This document shows positions 29,226 through 38,138 of a DNA stretch of 64,000 nucleotides, piece after piece. The notes below the pieces were generated by a model. It was not told where the DNA came from and made no database searches. It saw only the letters and a program-made list of their open reading frames with translations. The DNA lies in NCBI RefSeq assembly GCF_000017405.1, contig NC_009667.1:62001-126000 (forward strand), in the 5' to 3' direction. The position numbers and the translations under genes are program-made. This DNA is from Brucella anthropi ATCC 49188. Lineage in GTDB: Bacteria; Pseudomonadota; Alphaproteobacteria; Rhizobiales; Rhizobiaceae. Positions within the stretch are counted from its first letter, which is position 1; each line of letters begins with the position of its first letter.

Positions 29226-29582
29226 TTAGGCGGCGTCCCTGAAAGGCACGCCTGCCAGTTGCGCCAGATGGCCGGGAAGGTCGGTGCCTGCACCCGCCGC
29301 ATTGATCGTGTCGAAATAATCATGCCAGCCGGTGGCGGTGATTCCGGCAATCAGCATGTCGAGAGCTGCTTCATCCGGGAAACGCCAGATGGCGAAGAAA
29401 CTCTGGCTGGGCGCAAAAGACTTTGTCGCGTCGACGGGACCTAATGCCAAGGCCTCGATACCGAGCGCGCCAAGCCCGCCCATACCCGCGCCGACTTTCT
29501 CAAAGAAGGCCTGCCTGCCTTCAGCATCGAGCGCGTGCCAGCTCGATTTCGGGGAATAAAGCTCGGCGAGGTAATAGGTCAT
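29226..29582 (-). CDS. Small DUF6616-like protein
   Basis: 118-residue soluble protein of a ferredoxin-fold/monooxygenase-like size (TYYLAELYSPKSSWHALDAE, FFAIWRFPDEAALDMLIAGI, GWHDYFDTINAAG). It resembles DUF6616 proteins as I recall them; the assignment is tentative and the function unknown. Its start overlaps the stop of the upstream MarR gene (ATGA), so the two are coupled and probably function together. Confidence 0.65.
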   Translation of the reverse strand: MTYYLAELYSPKSSWHALDAEGRQAFFEKVGAGMGGLGALGIEALALGPVDATKSFAPSQSFFAIWRFPDEAALDMLIAGITATGWHDYFDTINAAGAGTDLPGHLAQLAGVPFRDAA

Positions 29583-30109
29583 GTCATATCCCTTAGGGTT
29601 TCATTGATCTTGAAAGAACGACCGGCATCGGTGCGGCTCCAGATGCGGCGCAGCAAGGTGCTGAGAAGCTGCTGTTCGCCTGACGAGAGATCGCTCATCA
29701 GGCTTGCAATCCATGCGGTATGTTGTTCGAAAAGCTGTTGCGCCAGCAGCATCCCTTCGGATGTCAGCCGGACAGTCAGCTTGCGGCGGTCCTCGCTATC
29801 CGCGTGACGCTTGAGGAAACCATCACGCTCTAGCCCGTCCAGCAGGCCGGTTATGGTGGCGCGCGTGACACCTGCGCGTTCTGAAAGCTCGTGCGGCGAG
29901 AGGCCGTCGGGCGCATTGTGCAGCAGAAACAGCAGGACGAACTTGCCTTCCGAAAGCTTGTGCGGTGCCAGCCGGCTGGCGCAATCCCGGTCAATGGCCG
30001 CAGCAAGCGACAAGACTTCAAAGCAGGTTTTCAGCGCGTCGGTGGACGGGCTGTGCCGGCGTTCCATTTCGCCCAGAAGGGCGTGATGCTTTTGTTCGAT
30101 TATTTCCAT
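29579..30109 (-). CDS. MarR-family transcriptional regulator
   Basis: 176 residues from the ATG at 30109 (open frame continues to 30145). Winged helix-turn-helix in the middle: LSPHELSERAGVTRATITGLLDGLERDGFLKRHADSEDRRKLTVRLT with the wing Asp/Arg pattern of MarR. Helices at both ends form the dimer. An inverted repeat directly upstream is a likely autoregulatory operator. It controls at least its own two-gene unit; the ligand is unknown. Confidence 0.9.
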   Translation of the reverse strand: MEIIEQKHHALLGEMERRHSPSTDALKTCFEVLSLAAAIDRDCASRLAPHKLSEGKFVLLFLLHNAPDGLSPHELSERAGVTRATITGLLDGLERDGFLKRHADSEDRRKLTVRLTSEGMLLAQQLFEQHTAWIASLMSDLSSGEQQLLSTLLRRIWSRTDAGRSFKINETLRDMT

Positions 30110-30120
30110 ACGGTGACTTA

Positions 30121-30138
30121 TAGTACGGTGCCATACTA
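30121..30138. promoter_or_regulatory. Inverted repeat, likely MarR operator
   Basis: TAGTACGG-TG-CCATACTA: arms pair at seven of eight positions, 12 bases upstream of the MarR start, as expected for an autoregulatory site. Confidence 0.6.
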
Positions 30139-30191
30139 AATGCAAGTGGCTTTGATTGCTTGAGCAGGAACAGTAGAGAGCTTGATCGATG

Positions 30192-30235
30192 AATATATAC
30201 GGTTTATATATGATTCGTATATGAACTATATGGTC
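30192..30235. promoter_or_regulatory. AT-rich inverted repeats upstream of the ParD-like gene
   Basis: ATATACG (30195) and CGTATAT (30222) form an inverted repeat around GTTTATATATGATT; a further CTATATGG follows. Several TATAT steps repeat just before the start codon, resembling an autoregulated antitoxin promoter. Confidence 0.5.
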
Positions 30236-30246
30236 TGGATAATGCT

Positions 30247-30468
30247 ATGGGTATCGTGAAAATCGGCGATGAACTGCATGAGGAACTGCGCAAGGCGAGT
30301 GACGTCATGTGCCGTTCGATCAATGCGCAGGCTGAATACTGGATGAAGATCGGTATGCTGGCGCAGGCCCATCCCGACCTGTCGTTCAACGAGATCGTGC
30401 AGATGCAGTTGCGCGCAGCGCAGGTCGAGCTGCCGGTTCTGCCCGTTCTTACTGTGCAGTCGTCATGA
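30247..30468 (+). CDS. ParD-like protein
   Basis: 73 residues, a ParD-like (PF11903-type) ribbon-helix-helix protein: short strand IVKIGDELHEELRK, then the conserved MCRSINAQAEYWMKIGMLAQAHPDLSFNEIV. In this family the gene is often found upstream of a methionine aminopeptidase, as here, where its stop overlaps the map start (ATGA). It could repress its own operon through the AT-rich repeats upstream. No ParE-type toxin is present. Confidence 0.82.
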   Translation: MGIVKIGDELHEELRKASDVMCRSINAQAEYWMKIGMLAQAHPDLSFNEIVQMQLRAAQVELPVLPVLTVQSS

Positions 30469-31253
30469 CCAAGACCCCTGCCGAAGTGGAGAAAATGGCG
30501 GCATCCGGCGCGCTGCTTGCCTCTGTTTTTGCGCTTCTCGACCGCACACCTCTGGCAGGCATGACCACGATGCAGGTCAACGATCTGGTCGAGGATTATA
30601 TCACCCGCGAATTGCAGGCGCGGCCTGCCAGCAAGGGGCAATATGACTATCCCTATGTGCTGAACAGTTCCAAGAACGAAGTCGTCTGCCACGGCATGCC
30701 GTCGAATGACCAGATCATTGAAAACGGCGAGATCATCAACTTCGATATCACGCTGGAAAAGGATGGCTATATCGCTGATTCCAGCAAGACCTATATGGTC
30801 GGTGAAGTCGCTCCTTTCGCCTCACGGCTGGTCCGCGTGACCTATGAGGCCTTGTGGAAGGGGATTGCTGCCGTGCGACCCGGCGCGACGCTGGGCGATA
30901 TCGGCCATGCCATCGAGCGTCACGCCAAGCGGCATGACTACAGCATCGTGCGGGAATATTGCGGCCATGGTATCGGTCGCGAGATGCATGAGGAACCGCA
31001 GGTTCTGCATTTCGGCAAGCCTGGCACCGGCGTTCGTCTGCGCGAAGGCATGGTGTTCACCATCGAGCCGATGCTCAATCAGGGAACGGCCAAGGTGAAG
31101 ACCGAAAAGGACGGCTGGACGGTGGTGACGCGCGACGGAAAATTGTCAGCGCAGTTCGAGCATACGGTCGCAGTCACCGCGAATGGCGTGCGGGTGCTGA
31201 CTTTGCGTCCCGGTGAAGAAAAGATGCTGGCGGGTATAAAACACGCCGCTTGA
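30465..31253 (+). CDS. map: Type I methionine aminopeptidase
   Basis: 262-residue metalloprotease that removes the initiator methionine. The metal ligands are visible: Asp in NFDITLEKD, Asp in IADSSKTY, His in GHGIGREMHEEP, Glu in FTIEPM and Glu in QFEHTVAV; the substrate-side His lies in VVCHGMP. The chain is like other type I enzymes but lacks an N-terminal extension. Its coupling to a ParD-like gene suggests this is not the housekeeping map copy, which I infer lies elsewhere. Confidence 0.9.
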   Translation: MTKTPAEVEKMAASGALLASVFALLDRTPLAGMTTMQVNDLVEDYITRELQARPASKGQYDYPYVLNSSKNEVVCHGMPSNDQIIENGEIINFDITLEKDGYIADSSKTYMVGEVAPFASRLVRVTYEALWKGIAAVRPGATLGDIGHAIERHAKRHDYSIVREYCGHGIGREMHEEPQVLHFGKPGTGVRLREGMVFTIEPMLNQGTAKVKTEKDGWTVVTRDGKLSAQFEHTVAVTANGVRVLTLRPGEEKMLAGIKHAA

Positions 31254-31312
31254 TCTCATGCGATCCTGCCGGTCATCCAGAGCACAAAGACAATTGTTCC
31301 GCTCTAAAAACA

Positions 31313-31340
31313 AAAAGCCCGCCGGGAAGGCGGGCTTTTG
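31313..31340. terminator. Bidirectional terminator between map and argG
   Basis: AAAAGCCCGCC GGGA AGGCGGGCTTTT, flanked by A- and T-runs, between the convergent map and argG genes. Confidence 0.9.
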
Positions 31341-31356
31341 TCTGGATTGGATATGC

Positions 31357-32577
31357 TTATTTGCGATCACGCGCAGCAAGCGTACGCAGACGCAGTGCAT
31401 TGAGCTTGATGAAGCCTGCGGCGTCCTTCTGGTCGTAAGCACCCTGATCGTCTTCGAAGGTGACGAGCTTGTCGGAATAGAGCGACTTGTCCGATTCGCG
31501 ACCGATCACCATCACGTTGCCCTTGTAGAGCTTGAGCGTGACTTCGCCTTCAACATGGCGCTGGCTGTGATCAATGGCGGCCTGCAGCATTTCGCGTTCC
31601 GGCGAGAACCAGAAGCCGTAATAGATCAGCTCGGCGTAGCGCGGCATCAGCTCGTCCTTGAGGTGAGCAGCGCCACGGTCAAGCGTGATCGATTCGATGG
31701 CGCGGTGAGCTGCCAGCAGGATCGTGCCGCCCGGCGTTTCGTAGACGCCACGCGACTTCATGCCGACGAAGCGGTTTTCCACGAGGTCGAGACGACCGAT
31801 GCCATTGTCGCGGCCATAGTCGTTGAGCTTGGCAAGCAGCGTTGCTGGCGACAGACGTTCGCCATTGATCGAAACGGCATCACCTTTTTCAAAGCCGATC
31901 TTGATGATCGTTGCCTTGTCGGGCGCGGTTTCCGGTGAAATGGTGCGCATATGCACATATTCCGGTGCCTCGACAGCCGGATCTTCCAGAACCTTGCCCT
32001 CGGACGAGGAGTGCAGCAGGTTCGCGTCGACGGAGAACGGCGCTTCGCCCTTCTTGTCCTTGGCAACCGGAATCTGGTGCTGTTCGGCGAATTCGAGCAG
32101 ATGCGTGCGGCTCTTGAACGACCAGTCGCGCCATGGGGCGATGATCTTGATGTCCGGGTTCAGCGCATAGGCCGAAAGCTCGAAACGAACCTGGTCGTTG
32201 CCCTTGCCGGTCGCGCCGTGCGCGATGGCGTCGGCGCCGGTCTTCCTGGCGATTTCGATCAGGTGCTTGGAGATCAGCGGGCGGGCAATCGAGGTGCCGA
32301 GCAGGTAGACGCCTTCATAGACGGCATTGGCGCGGAACATCGGGAAAACGAAATCGCGCACGAATTCTTCGCGCACGTCCTCGATGAAGATTTCCTTGAT
32401 GCCCAGCATTTCCGCCTTCTTACGGGCTGGTTCAAGCTCTTCGCCCTGACCGAGATCGGCAGTGAAAGTCACAACTTCCGCGCCGAGTTCCGTCTGAAGC
32501 CACTTCAGGATGATCGAAGTGTCGAGGCCGCCCGAATAGGCGAGAACGACTTTCTTAACGTCTTTCCACTTGCTCAT
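31357..32577 (-). CDS. argG: Argininosuccinate synthase
   Basis: 406-residue enzyme joining citrulline and aspartate with ATP in arginine synthesis. ATP-binding P-loop AYSGGLDTS near residue 13; further signature blocks [21 protein letters not shown] (near 120) and DVRVAR-like region around [12 protein letters not shown] at 32577 removes a 14-codon extension and is followed directly by the conserved [17 protein letters not shown]. Single gene ending at the shared terminator. Confidence 0.97.
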   Translation of the reverse strand: MSKWKDVKKVVLAYSGGLDTSIILKWLQTELGAEVVTFTADLGQGEELEPARKKAEMLGIKEIFIEDVREEFVRDFVFPMFRANAVYEGVYLLGTSIARPLISKHLIEIARKTGADAIAHGATGKGNDQVRFELSAYALNPDIKIIAPWRDWSFKSRTHLLEFAEQHQIPVAKDKKGEAPFSVDANLLHSSSEGKVLEDPAVEAPEYVHMRTISPETAPDKATIIKIGFEKGDAVSINGERLSPATLLAKLNDYGRDNGIGRLDLVENRFVGMKSRGVYETPGGTILLAAHRAIESITLDRGAAHLKDELMPRYAELIYYGFWFSPEREMLQAAIDHSQRHVEGEVTLKLYKGNVMVIGRESDKSLYSDKLVTFEDDQGAYDQKDAAGFIKLNALRLRTLAARDRK

Positions 32578-32692
32578 AATAAACTTCCGTCTCATCAGGC
32601 GCTCCAGAGCGGCGCCCAAAATTTATCCGTAGTTCTTTTAGCAGTTGCCAAGCCGCGTGCAAGCCGAGACTTATCGCGAAAACTCATGCTTA

Positions 32693-32992
32693 TTACGTGA
32701 TCTGTGGTTCGCCAACTTCATAAACAACGAGATTGCGGTCGCCGATACCAAGTTCAGGCCAGGCCGCACGCCATTCGGCAATATGGGGGGAGGCGAAATG
32801 CCGGTCGAGCGAAGCACGGTCGCGCCACATCTCCTTCACATGGATGAGCCCCGGTTCGAGAATATCTGCAGCATAGCCATAGTCCACACAGCCATCCTCC
32901 GCCCGGCTGGCCAAGATCATGCGCTGCATGGCCTCGCGCGCCCGGTCAAGATTTTCCGGCGGCAGGCGGACAGTCCCTACGATCAGCAGCAT
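32693..32992 (-). CDS. Antibiotic biosynthesis monooxygenase (ABM/YgiN-type) protein
   Basis: 99-residue dimeric alpha+beta barrel protein (LLIVGTVRLPPENLDRAREAM, DGCVDYGYAADILEPGLIHVKEMWRD). Members are cofactor-free monooxygenases such as quinol oxidases. ATG at 32992 has GGAGG 6 bases before; a second ATG at 33004 is 4 codons further out. It is 115 bases from argG and convergent with nothing; it is divergent from the LysE gene. Confidence 0.82.
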   Translation of the reverse strand: MLLIVGTVRLPPENLDRAREAMQRMILASRAEDGCVDYGYAADILEPGLIHVKEMWRDRASLDRHFASPHIAEWRAAWPELGIGDRNLVVYEVGEPQIT

Positions 32993-33065
32993 TTCGGCCT
33001 CCATTCCACGGTTCCATTTGCATGGAAATTATTCTAGCGTGCGCCATCTCTTGGAGCACATTTCG

Positions 33066-33725
33066 ATGTCTTTTCTGACAAACCTGACCTTCATTCCCGA
33101 ATGGACGATTTTTGTCCAGTTCGCGATAGCAACCGCGATCCTTTCCATCACGCCCGGTCCCGACATGACGCTTTTCGTCGGGCGTGCCCTGTCCGAAGGC
33201 AAGGCCGCAGGCTTTGCCTGTATGGCTGGCGCCAGCACCGGCATCGTCATTCATACCACCATGGTGGCGCTCGGCCTTTCGGCGCTCATTCTGGCGTCTC
33301 CCGCAGCCTTTACGGCGCTGAAAGTGGTGGGCGCAGGCTATCTGGTCTGGCTGGCCGTGCAGGCGATCCGCAAGGGATCGGCCTTCTCGCCGGAAAAGAA
33401 TGGCGGCAAGAAGCATACGCTGTTCCAGAACTGGCTGACGGGTCTCGGCATCAACCTTCTGAACCCGAAGATCATCCTGTTCAACATGACCTTCCTGCCG
33501 CAGTTCGTCTCCGCGCATGACCCGCATGCCATGGGCAAATTGTTCTTCCTCGGCCTGTCGTTCATTCCGATGGCGCTGCCCTTTACCATTCCGATGGTGG
33601 TGGCGGCAGATCGTTTCGCCGGGCTCCTGAAAAAGAACCCGACCGTGACGCGCATCGTGGACTGGATGTTTGCGGGCGTATTCTCAGCCTTCGCGCTGAA
33701 GATCATCACCGCACAGGCGAAATAG
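33066..33725 (+). CDS. LysE/RhtB-family amino-acid exporter
   Basis: 219-residue inner-membrane protein with about six hydrophobic segments. The family motif ITPGPDMTLFVGRAL with GxxxG-type glycine stretch (GFACMAGASTG) is in the N-terminal third, and NPKIILFNMTFLPQF in the middle. It probably exports an amino acid or homoserine-lactone-like compound. The stop TAG is formed with the beginning of an interspersed repeat. Confidence 0.92.
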   Translation: MSFLTNLTFIPEWTIFVQFAIATAILSITPGPDMTLFVGRALSEGKAAGFACMAGASTGIVIHTTMVALGLSALILASPAAFTALKVVGAGYLVWLAVQAIRKGSAFSPEKNGGKKHTLFQNWLTGLGINLLNPKIILFNMTFLPQFVSAHDPHAMGKLFFLGLSFIPMALPFTIPMVVAADRFAGLLKKNPTVTRIVDWMFAGVFSAFALKIITAQAK

Positions 33726-33772
33726 AGCATTTCCAGCAAAAGTGCGAAGCGGTTTTGCGTAGGACAATGCGA
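33724..33772. repeat. Short interspersed repeat overlapping the LysE stop codon
   Basis: AGAGCATTTCCAGCAAAAGT followed by GCGAAGCGGTTTTGCGTAGG and ACAATGC. It carries the same AAAAGTG-GAA-CGGTTTT core as the copies at 5.1, 22.5, 23.3, 29.2 and 51.7 kb, and starts inside the TAG stop. Confidence 0.7.
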
Positions 33773-33787
33773 AAAAGAAGATGGATT

Positions 33788-34291
33788 TTATTCAACCGGG
33801 CGGGTTAAAAGCCGCCCGGCATTGCGCCCTGCCAGCAGCCAGTAGACGAAGCTGCCGACGACACCGGCGCCTGCAATGGTTGCAATCCAGAGCGAGCTTT
33901 CCGGCACGCTCCGGCCATCGCTGAACGGAAGCGATGCGCCTGCGGCGGCAAGCCCGATCAGGGCGCCCGCAACGCAATAGAACAGGGATGATTTGTAACC
34001 GCGCGCTTCAGCCAGAATGATGAGGATGAGGGCGGGCACAAAGCTGAACCCGCCAGCCATGGCTGCAATGGCAAAACCGCCAACGAAGACGGCGCTCCAA
34101 AAGCTGGTGGCTGCAAAGAGCGAACCGGCATCCGCATCGCTTGCCATCATGACGAAATCATTCATGAAGGAATCGATCCCGAGGGTGCGGAAAAGGATAG
34201 CGGCGAGAAACCAGCCTGCCGTCAATACACCGCAGCAATAGCCGAATACCACGATGGCGAAGCGCGTTATGTAGTCGAAAGTATCGTTCAA
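33788..34291 (-). CDS. Hypothetical multi-pass membrane protein
   Basis: 167 residues from a TTG start (no ATG in a suitable place). Four hydrophobic segments (about 9-33, 60-80, 84-120, 135-155) with conserved-looking glycines and small residues. No recognised domain. Its start is 30 bases from the rlmN stop on the same strand, so it may be transcribed with rlmN. Confidence 0.7.
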   Translation of the reverse strand: MNDTFDYITRFAIVVFGYCCGVLTAGWFLAAILFRTLGIDSFMNDFVMMASDADAGSLFAATSFWSAVFVGGFAIAAMAGGFSFVPALILIILAEARGYKSSLFYCVAGALIGLAAAGASLPFSDGRSVPESSLWIATIAGAGVVGSFVYWLLAGRNAGRLLTRPVE

Positions 34292-34321
34292 GCACGCTCA
34301 CCCATCGGTTTATTCACCCCG

Positions 34322-35557
34322 TTATTCACCGTGTCCAGCAATCATCATGGCTTCGAGAGCAAGGCGCTCGCTCTTGCGCATGCGCTCCGATTCCGACTTA
34401 AGCTGGCCGCAGGCCGCGAGAATGTCGCGACCGCGCGGGGTGCGGATCGGCGATGCATAACCAGCCGCGTTCACATAATCGGCAAATTTCTCGATCTGCT
34501 CCCATTCCGAGCACTGGTAATTGGTGCCGGGCCACGGGTTGAACGGGATCAGATTGATCTTGGCCGGAATGCCCTGCAAAAGCTTTACCAGCAGCTTGGC
34601 ATCCTCAAGGCTGTCATTGATGTCCTTCAGCATCACATATTCGAAGGTGATGCGCTTTGCATTGGACAGGCCCGGATATTCGCGGCAAGCCTTGATGAGC
34701 TGTTCCAGCGGATACTTCTTGTTGATCGGCACCAGAATGTCGCGCAGCTCGTCGCGCACGGCGTGCAGCGAAATGGCGAGCATGACGCCGATCTCGTCAC
34801 CGGTGCGATAGATTTCCGGCACGACGCCGGAGGTCGAAAGCGTGATGCGGCGCTTGGAGAGAGACAGGCCGTCGCCATCGGAGGCGATCAGCAGAGCCTT
34901 CTTCACTTCCTCGAAATTATAGAGCGGCTCGCCCATGCCCATCATCACGATATTGGTGATCTTGCGACCTTCGGCGGGAACCATGGCACCGTCGGGCGTG
35001 TCCTTGTCCGGGAAATCGCCGAGCCGGTCGCGGGCGGTCAAAAGCTGCGCCAGAATTTCTTCAGAGGTCAGATTGCGCACCAGCTTCTGCGTGCCGGTAT
35101 GGCAAAACGAGCAGGTCAGCGTGCAGCCGACCTGTGAGGAAACGCAGAGCGTGCCACGGCCTTCTTCGGGAATATAGACGCTTTCGATTTCGACCGGACG
35201 GCCGGCACCCCGCGGCGGAAAACGGAACAGCCATTTGCGGGTGCCGTCCTGCGAAATCTGTTCTTCGACCACTTCAGGCCGCGCAATGGTGAAATGCTGC
35301 GCCAGCATAGCGCGCAAATCCTTGGAAATATTGCGCATGTCGGCAAAATCGGAAACGCCGCGCACATAGAGCCAATGCCAGAGCTGGCTGATGCGCATCT
35401 TCACCTGACGCTCGGGCACACCGGCCTTGATCAGCGCTTCGGCCATTTCCTCGCGCGACATGCCGATGAGCGACGGCTTTGCTTCCAGGCTGGCGCGCGC
35501 ATGGCGGGCAAGCTGGTCGCGCGTATCATCAATGGTAAGGTCGAACGAAATGGACAT
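34322..35557 (-). CDS. rlmN: 23S rRNA (adenine-2503-C2)-methyltransferase
   Basis: 411-residue radical SAM enzyme that also acts on tRNA A37. The [4Fe-4S]-binding CxxxCxxC is in [24 protein letters not shown] is the SAM-region block and [10 protein letters not shown] and [13 protein letters not shown] follow. The active-site Cys sits near the C-terminus (ILAACGQL). Full length; ATG start. A membrane-protein gene follows closely on the same strand. Confidence 0.97.
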   Translation of the reverse strand: MSISFDLTIDDTRDQLARHARASLEAKPSLIGMSREEMAEALIKAGVPERQVKMRISQLWHWLYVRGVSDFADMRNISKDLRAMLAQHFTIARPEVVEEQISQDGTRKWLFRFPPRGAGRPVEIESVYIPEEGRGTLCVSSQVGCTLTCSFCHTGTQKLVRNLTSEEILAQLLTARDRLGDFPDKDTPDGAMVPAEGRKITNIVMMGMGEPLYNFEEVKKALLIASDGDGLSLSKRRITLSTSGVVPEIYRTGDEIGVMLAISLHAVRDELRDILVPINKKYPLEQLIKACREYPGLSNAKRITFEYVMLKDINDSLEDAKLLVKLLQGIPAKINLIPFNPWPGTNYQCSEWEQIEKFADYVNAAGYASPIRTPRGRDILAACGQLKSESERMRKSERLALEAMMIAGHGE

Positions 35558-35773
35558 CTGTTTTCAACTGTTGGAGACGACGGCTGAAGCGCGTCGATAA
35601 GCTTCGCCAGATAATCTGGCCCGAATTCATGGATAAATAGGGTCCGGCACTTGGCTTTGCTACCCTGTTGCGCGCGCTCTTAGCACACAATATCGCATTC
35701 GTCATCCCACATGAAATCCGGCCACATGAAATCCGGTCGCTATGCATGACGGCGGGGAGCAAGGCTGCAAAAG

Positions 35774-35802
35774 AAAAAGCCGGGCGCAAGGCCCGGCTTT
35801 GA
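35774..35802 (-). terminator. Terminator after the IalB-family gene
   Basis: Stem AAAGCCGGGC-GCAA-G-GCCCGGCTTT with an A-run on the plus side, 21 bases beyond the stop of the leftward gene at 35823; it also blocks transcripts from entering rlmN. Confidence 0.85.
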
Positions 35803-35822
35803 AAGTTGTCCAATCGTGAGGA

Positions 35823-36326
35823 TTACTTGCACTTCTGGATGGCTTTCAGCGCATCCGAAATACCCTTCAGCGAATAGGTATAGTTGGTCTTGGTGCCGCG
35901 CTTCGACTGTGCCTGCACCTTCATTTCCGAACCGCCGCGCATGGCTGCGATGAGCTGCGGCTCTTCCGCTGCATTTTCCATCCAGCCGGACTTACCGTTG
36001 ACGAACATGTTGAAGTTGCGGTTGCCGATGGAGACGACGACCTTGGCATTGGTATTGAGGTCGTAACCGGCCATGAATTGCGGTTCGAACGAGATGTTCT
36101 GGCCGGGCTTCTGGCTCACGAGGAAGAAGTTGTCACCGTGATCGACATTGGCCGGAGCCTTCTGGGTCGGTACGGAGAGGACATAGCAGACCTTGCCGTT
36201 GCCCGACTGATAGCTGTAGGCGCCCCAGGCATTGAACTGGCTGATCTGGCTCGGGGTCTGGGCGAGTGCCGAACCCGCCATCCCAATCATGAACACAGAA
36301 GCCGCGACGATCGATTTTCCAAGCAT
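35823..36326 (-). CDS. Invasion-associated locus B (IalB) family protein
   Basis: 167-residue exported protein with a signal peptide (cleavage after ALA, about residue 22). The mature part has the IalB domain: WGAYSYQSGNGKVCYVLSVP, VSQKPGQNISFEPQFMAGYD, GNRNFNMFVNGKSGWM and a C-terminal Lys/Cys (AIQKCK). Two cysteines (VCY near 47, KC at 166) probably form a disulfide. The family is named for a Bartonella invasion locus, but members are broadly found in Hyphomicrobiales and their role outside that genus is not established. Confidence 0.88.
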   Translation of the reverse strand: MLGKSIVAASVFMIGMAGSALAQTPSQISQFNAWGAYSYQSGNGKVCYVLSVPTQKAPANVDHGDNFFLVSQKPGQNISFEPQFMAGYDLNTNAKVVVSIGNRNFNMFVNGKSGWMENAAEEPQLIAAMRGGSEMKVQAQSKRGTKTNYTYSLKGISDALKAIQKCK

Positions 36327-36677
36327 TGGTTTTTACCGGTTCTCTTTCGTTTGCTTCAAACTTGAATATCGGGATGCCGCCGTTCATCACGCCGTCCCGC
36401 TCAGTTGCCGATTAAATTGCCTTAATCTGGGTTACCAAACGGTGAAGTTTCGAAAGAAAACTTGAATGAGCAGCTAAGTCGCCCCGCCATCCCTTGGCTC
36501 CACTTGAATTAAAAGAAAGCGGCGAGAGTGTGTTCGTGGGGATAAGGCAATAAGGCAGCAGGGGATTAAGGCAATATGTTGAAGGGGGATAGGATGTCGG
36601 AACTAGGGAAATAAGGAAAAAAGCGGGGGGCAATTGAAGCAAAGTAGCCAGAATCACATAGCTGTGATCAGCCGCCG
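36327..36677. other. Intergenic region with degenerate G/A-rich repeats
   Basis: Upstream half holds the ialB-type gene's promoter. From about 36541 it contains G/A-rich strings AATAAGGCAGCAGGGG, ATTAAGGCAATATG and AGGGAAATAAGG, related to the palindrome at 10.1 kb. A small palindrome (TCACATAGCTGTGATCA) lies at about 36655. No supported gene. Confidence 0.5.
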
Positions 36678-36697
36678 CTATTCCCTTGCTCCCTCAT
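36541..36697. repeat. Degenerate AAGGCAATA/GGGAATA repeat
   Basis: Left part AGGCAGCAGGGGATTAAGGC then AATATGTTG, right part CCGCTATTCCCTTGCTCCCT; both resemble parts of the 10075-10141 palindrome (CAATATGTTC and TATTCCCTTGCTGCC). The right part forms the last codons and TAG stop of the DUF1232 gene. Confidence 0.5.
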
Positions 36698-37058
36698 CCT
36701 CAAGTGCCTGTCGCGCGGCCAGCCGGTGCGCCGGTGTGATATGGGCACGAACGGCTGTCAGCGCTGCCATCAGCACGGCAACGTCATCGGTGAAGCCGAT
36801 ACCGGCCAGAATATCGGGAATGGCGTCGAAGGGTAGGACGAAATAGGCGAGCGCCGCCATCAGGGTCATGCGCACATGGGTTGGGGTCCTCTGGTCGAGC
36901 GCGCAGTAATAGGCTGCCACCACCTCATCCATGAATGGCACCATGCGACCGGCGCGGCGCGCGGCCTTCCAGAATCCGTTCTTCACCCGTTCGCTGCGCT
37001 TCTTGAATTCGCTCTCGCTGCCGGGTTCGAGGATTTCACCGATTCTGACGTCATCCAT
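36678..37058 (-). CDS. YkvA family (DUF1232) protein
   Basis: 126 residues. The DUF1232 core (about 60-90) is MTLMAALAYFVLPFDAIPDILAGIGFTDDVAVLMAAL, a hairpin of two hydrophobic segments with the conserved P-x-D-x-I-P-D. Function unknown; members are often membrane-bound. The last four residues before the stop (GARE) come from the repeat at the 3' end, so the native C-terminus may have been altered. Confidence 0.85.
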   Translation of the reverse strand: MDDVRIGEILEPGSESEFKKRSERVKNGFWKAARRAGRMVPFMDEVVAAYYCALDQRTPTHVRMTLMAALAYFVLPFDAIPDILAGIGFTDDVAVLMAALTAVRAHITPAHRLAARQALEDEGARE

Positions 37059-37291
37059 TCTCGTTCAACTCCTGTCGTCCCGATTCCAATCATCGAATGC
37101 GGGTTCTGACCGGTAAAAAATGGGGAGTTTGTACCGCTCTTGCAAGGCCAGTTCGATTTCCCCGTAGTCCTATCCTGCAAGAACCATCAGCTACAACGCC
37201 CCCGTCAAATCCCCAAAATACAGATTCGACCGGATTGCTCACCAAACGGCTTGGACCGCACTGGAGCGATGCCGAACGAATGGAGGTTTTG

Positions 37292-37789
37292 ATGCATTTG
37301 ACCGGCTATGGGGAAAATTTCATCCGCAGCGACCGTTCAACACGGCTGTTTCGCGGCAACCAGCTACTGGCTGCTGGAAGCGAAGATAATTACATCACCG
37401 TCGATCTGTCGGAGGCGGGATGCTACGATGCCGCCGTCTATCTGCGGTTTCTCTTCGGAGCCGGAATTTCGCTCAACACTTTGCGCGGCACATCCAGCCA
37501 GAACTGGATACCGATCCTGAATTTCAGGGCGGGCGAACAATGGAACGGCTATTCGGCACTGCCATTCGGCAAAGCAATCGGCTTTTATGATGTTCAGGCC
37601 GGACATATTTTCCATGCCGCAATTTCGCTCGGCGATGTTCATATCCGGGGTGTCCATGGCGGCAAACTCGGGCAGAACTGGCAGGATCGCATCAATCTTA
37701 CCCGCGTTCTACCCTATTCCAGCCGCAATCCAGATGGCAGCTTCAATTATGATCGCCGGAAGATTTACGTCTATATTTCAAAGCTCTAA
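37292..37789 (+). CDS. Hypothetical protein
   Basis: 165 residues from the ATG at 37292, chosen because GGAGG lies 6 bases upstream; the open frame reaches back to 37097. Mostly beta-rich, no signal peptide visible from this start, no domain recognised (FIRSDRSTRLFRGNQLLA, YDAAVYLRFLFGAGISLNTLRG, YSSRNPDGSFNYDRRKIYVYIS). Convergent with phhB, whose stop is two bases from this gene's stop. Confidence 0.55.
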   Translation: MHLTGYGENFIRSDRSTRLFRGNQLLAAGSEDNYITVDLSEAGCYDAAVYLRFLFGAGISLNTLRGTSSQNWIPILNFRAGEQWNGYSALPFGKAIGFYDVQAGHIFHAAISLGDVHIRGVHGGKLGQNWQDRINLTRVLPYSSRNPDGSFNYDRRKIYVYISKL

Positions 37790-37791
37790 AT

Positions 37792-38082
37792 TCAGGCTAT
37801 CGCATTCATCTTGCGCGCAAGCTTGATGTCGAGTTCCGTAATGCCGTTCTCGCTATGGGTAGCGAGCGTAACATCGACGCGGTTGTAGACATTGAACCAT
37901 TCAGGGTGATGGTCGAGCTTTTCCGCATGGAGCGCTGCGCGCGTCATGAAACCGAAGGCGGCATTGAAATCCTTGAACTTGAAGCTCTTGGCAATCGCCT
38001 CGCGTCCGTCGACCTTCTGCCAGCCATCCAGTTCAGTGAGCGCTTCGTTCAGTTCATTTTCTGTCAGCCGGTTGCGTGCCAT
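37792..38082 (-). CDS. phhB: Pterin-4a-carbinolamine dehydratase
   Basis: 96-residue enzyme that recycles the pterin cofactor after aromatic amino acid hydroxylation. The active-site histidine pattern [21 protein letters not shown] with His-His-Pro-Glu-Trp is visible (about residues 55-75), and [18 protein letters not shown] at the C-terminus. The ATG at 38082 gives the family length. It is divergent from the phosphatase gene. Confidence 0.93.
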   Translation of the reverse strand: MARNRLTENELNEALTELDGWQKVDGREAIAKSFKFKDFNAAFGFMTRAALHAEKLDHHPEWFNVYNRVDVTLATHSENGITELDIKLARKMNAIA

Positions 38083-38138
38083 CGTCTTTCGCCTATGTTG
38101 CGGTTCCTGAACTAACTTATCATGAGCGCGAGAGTTCC

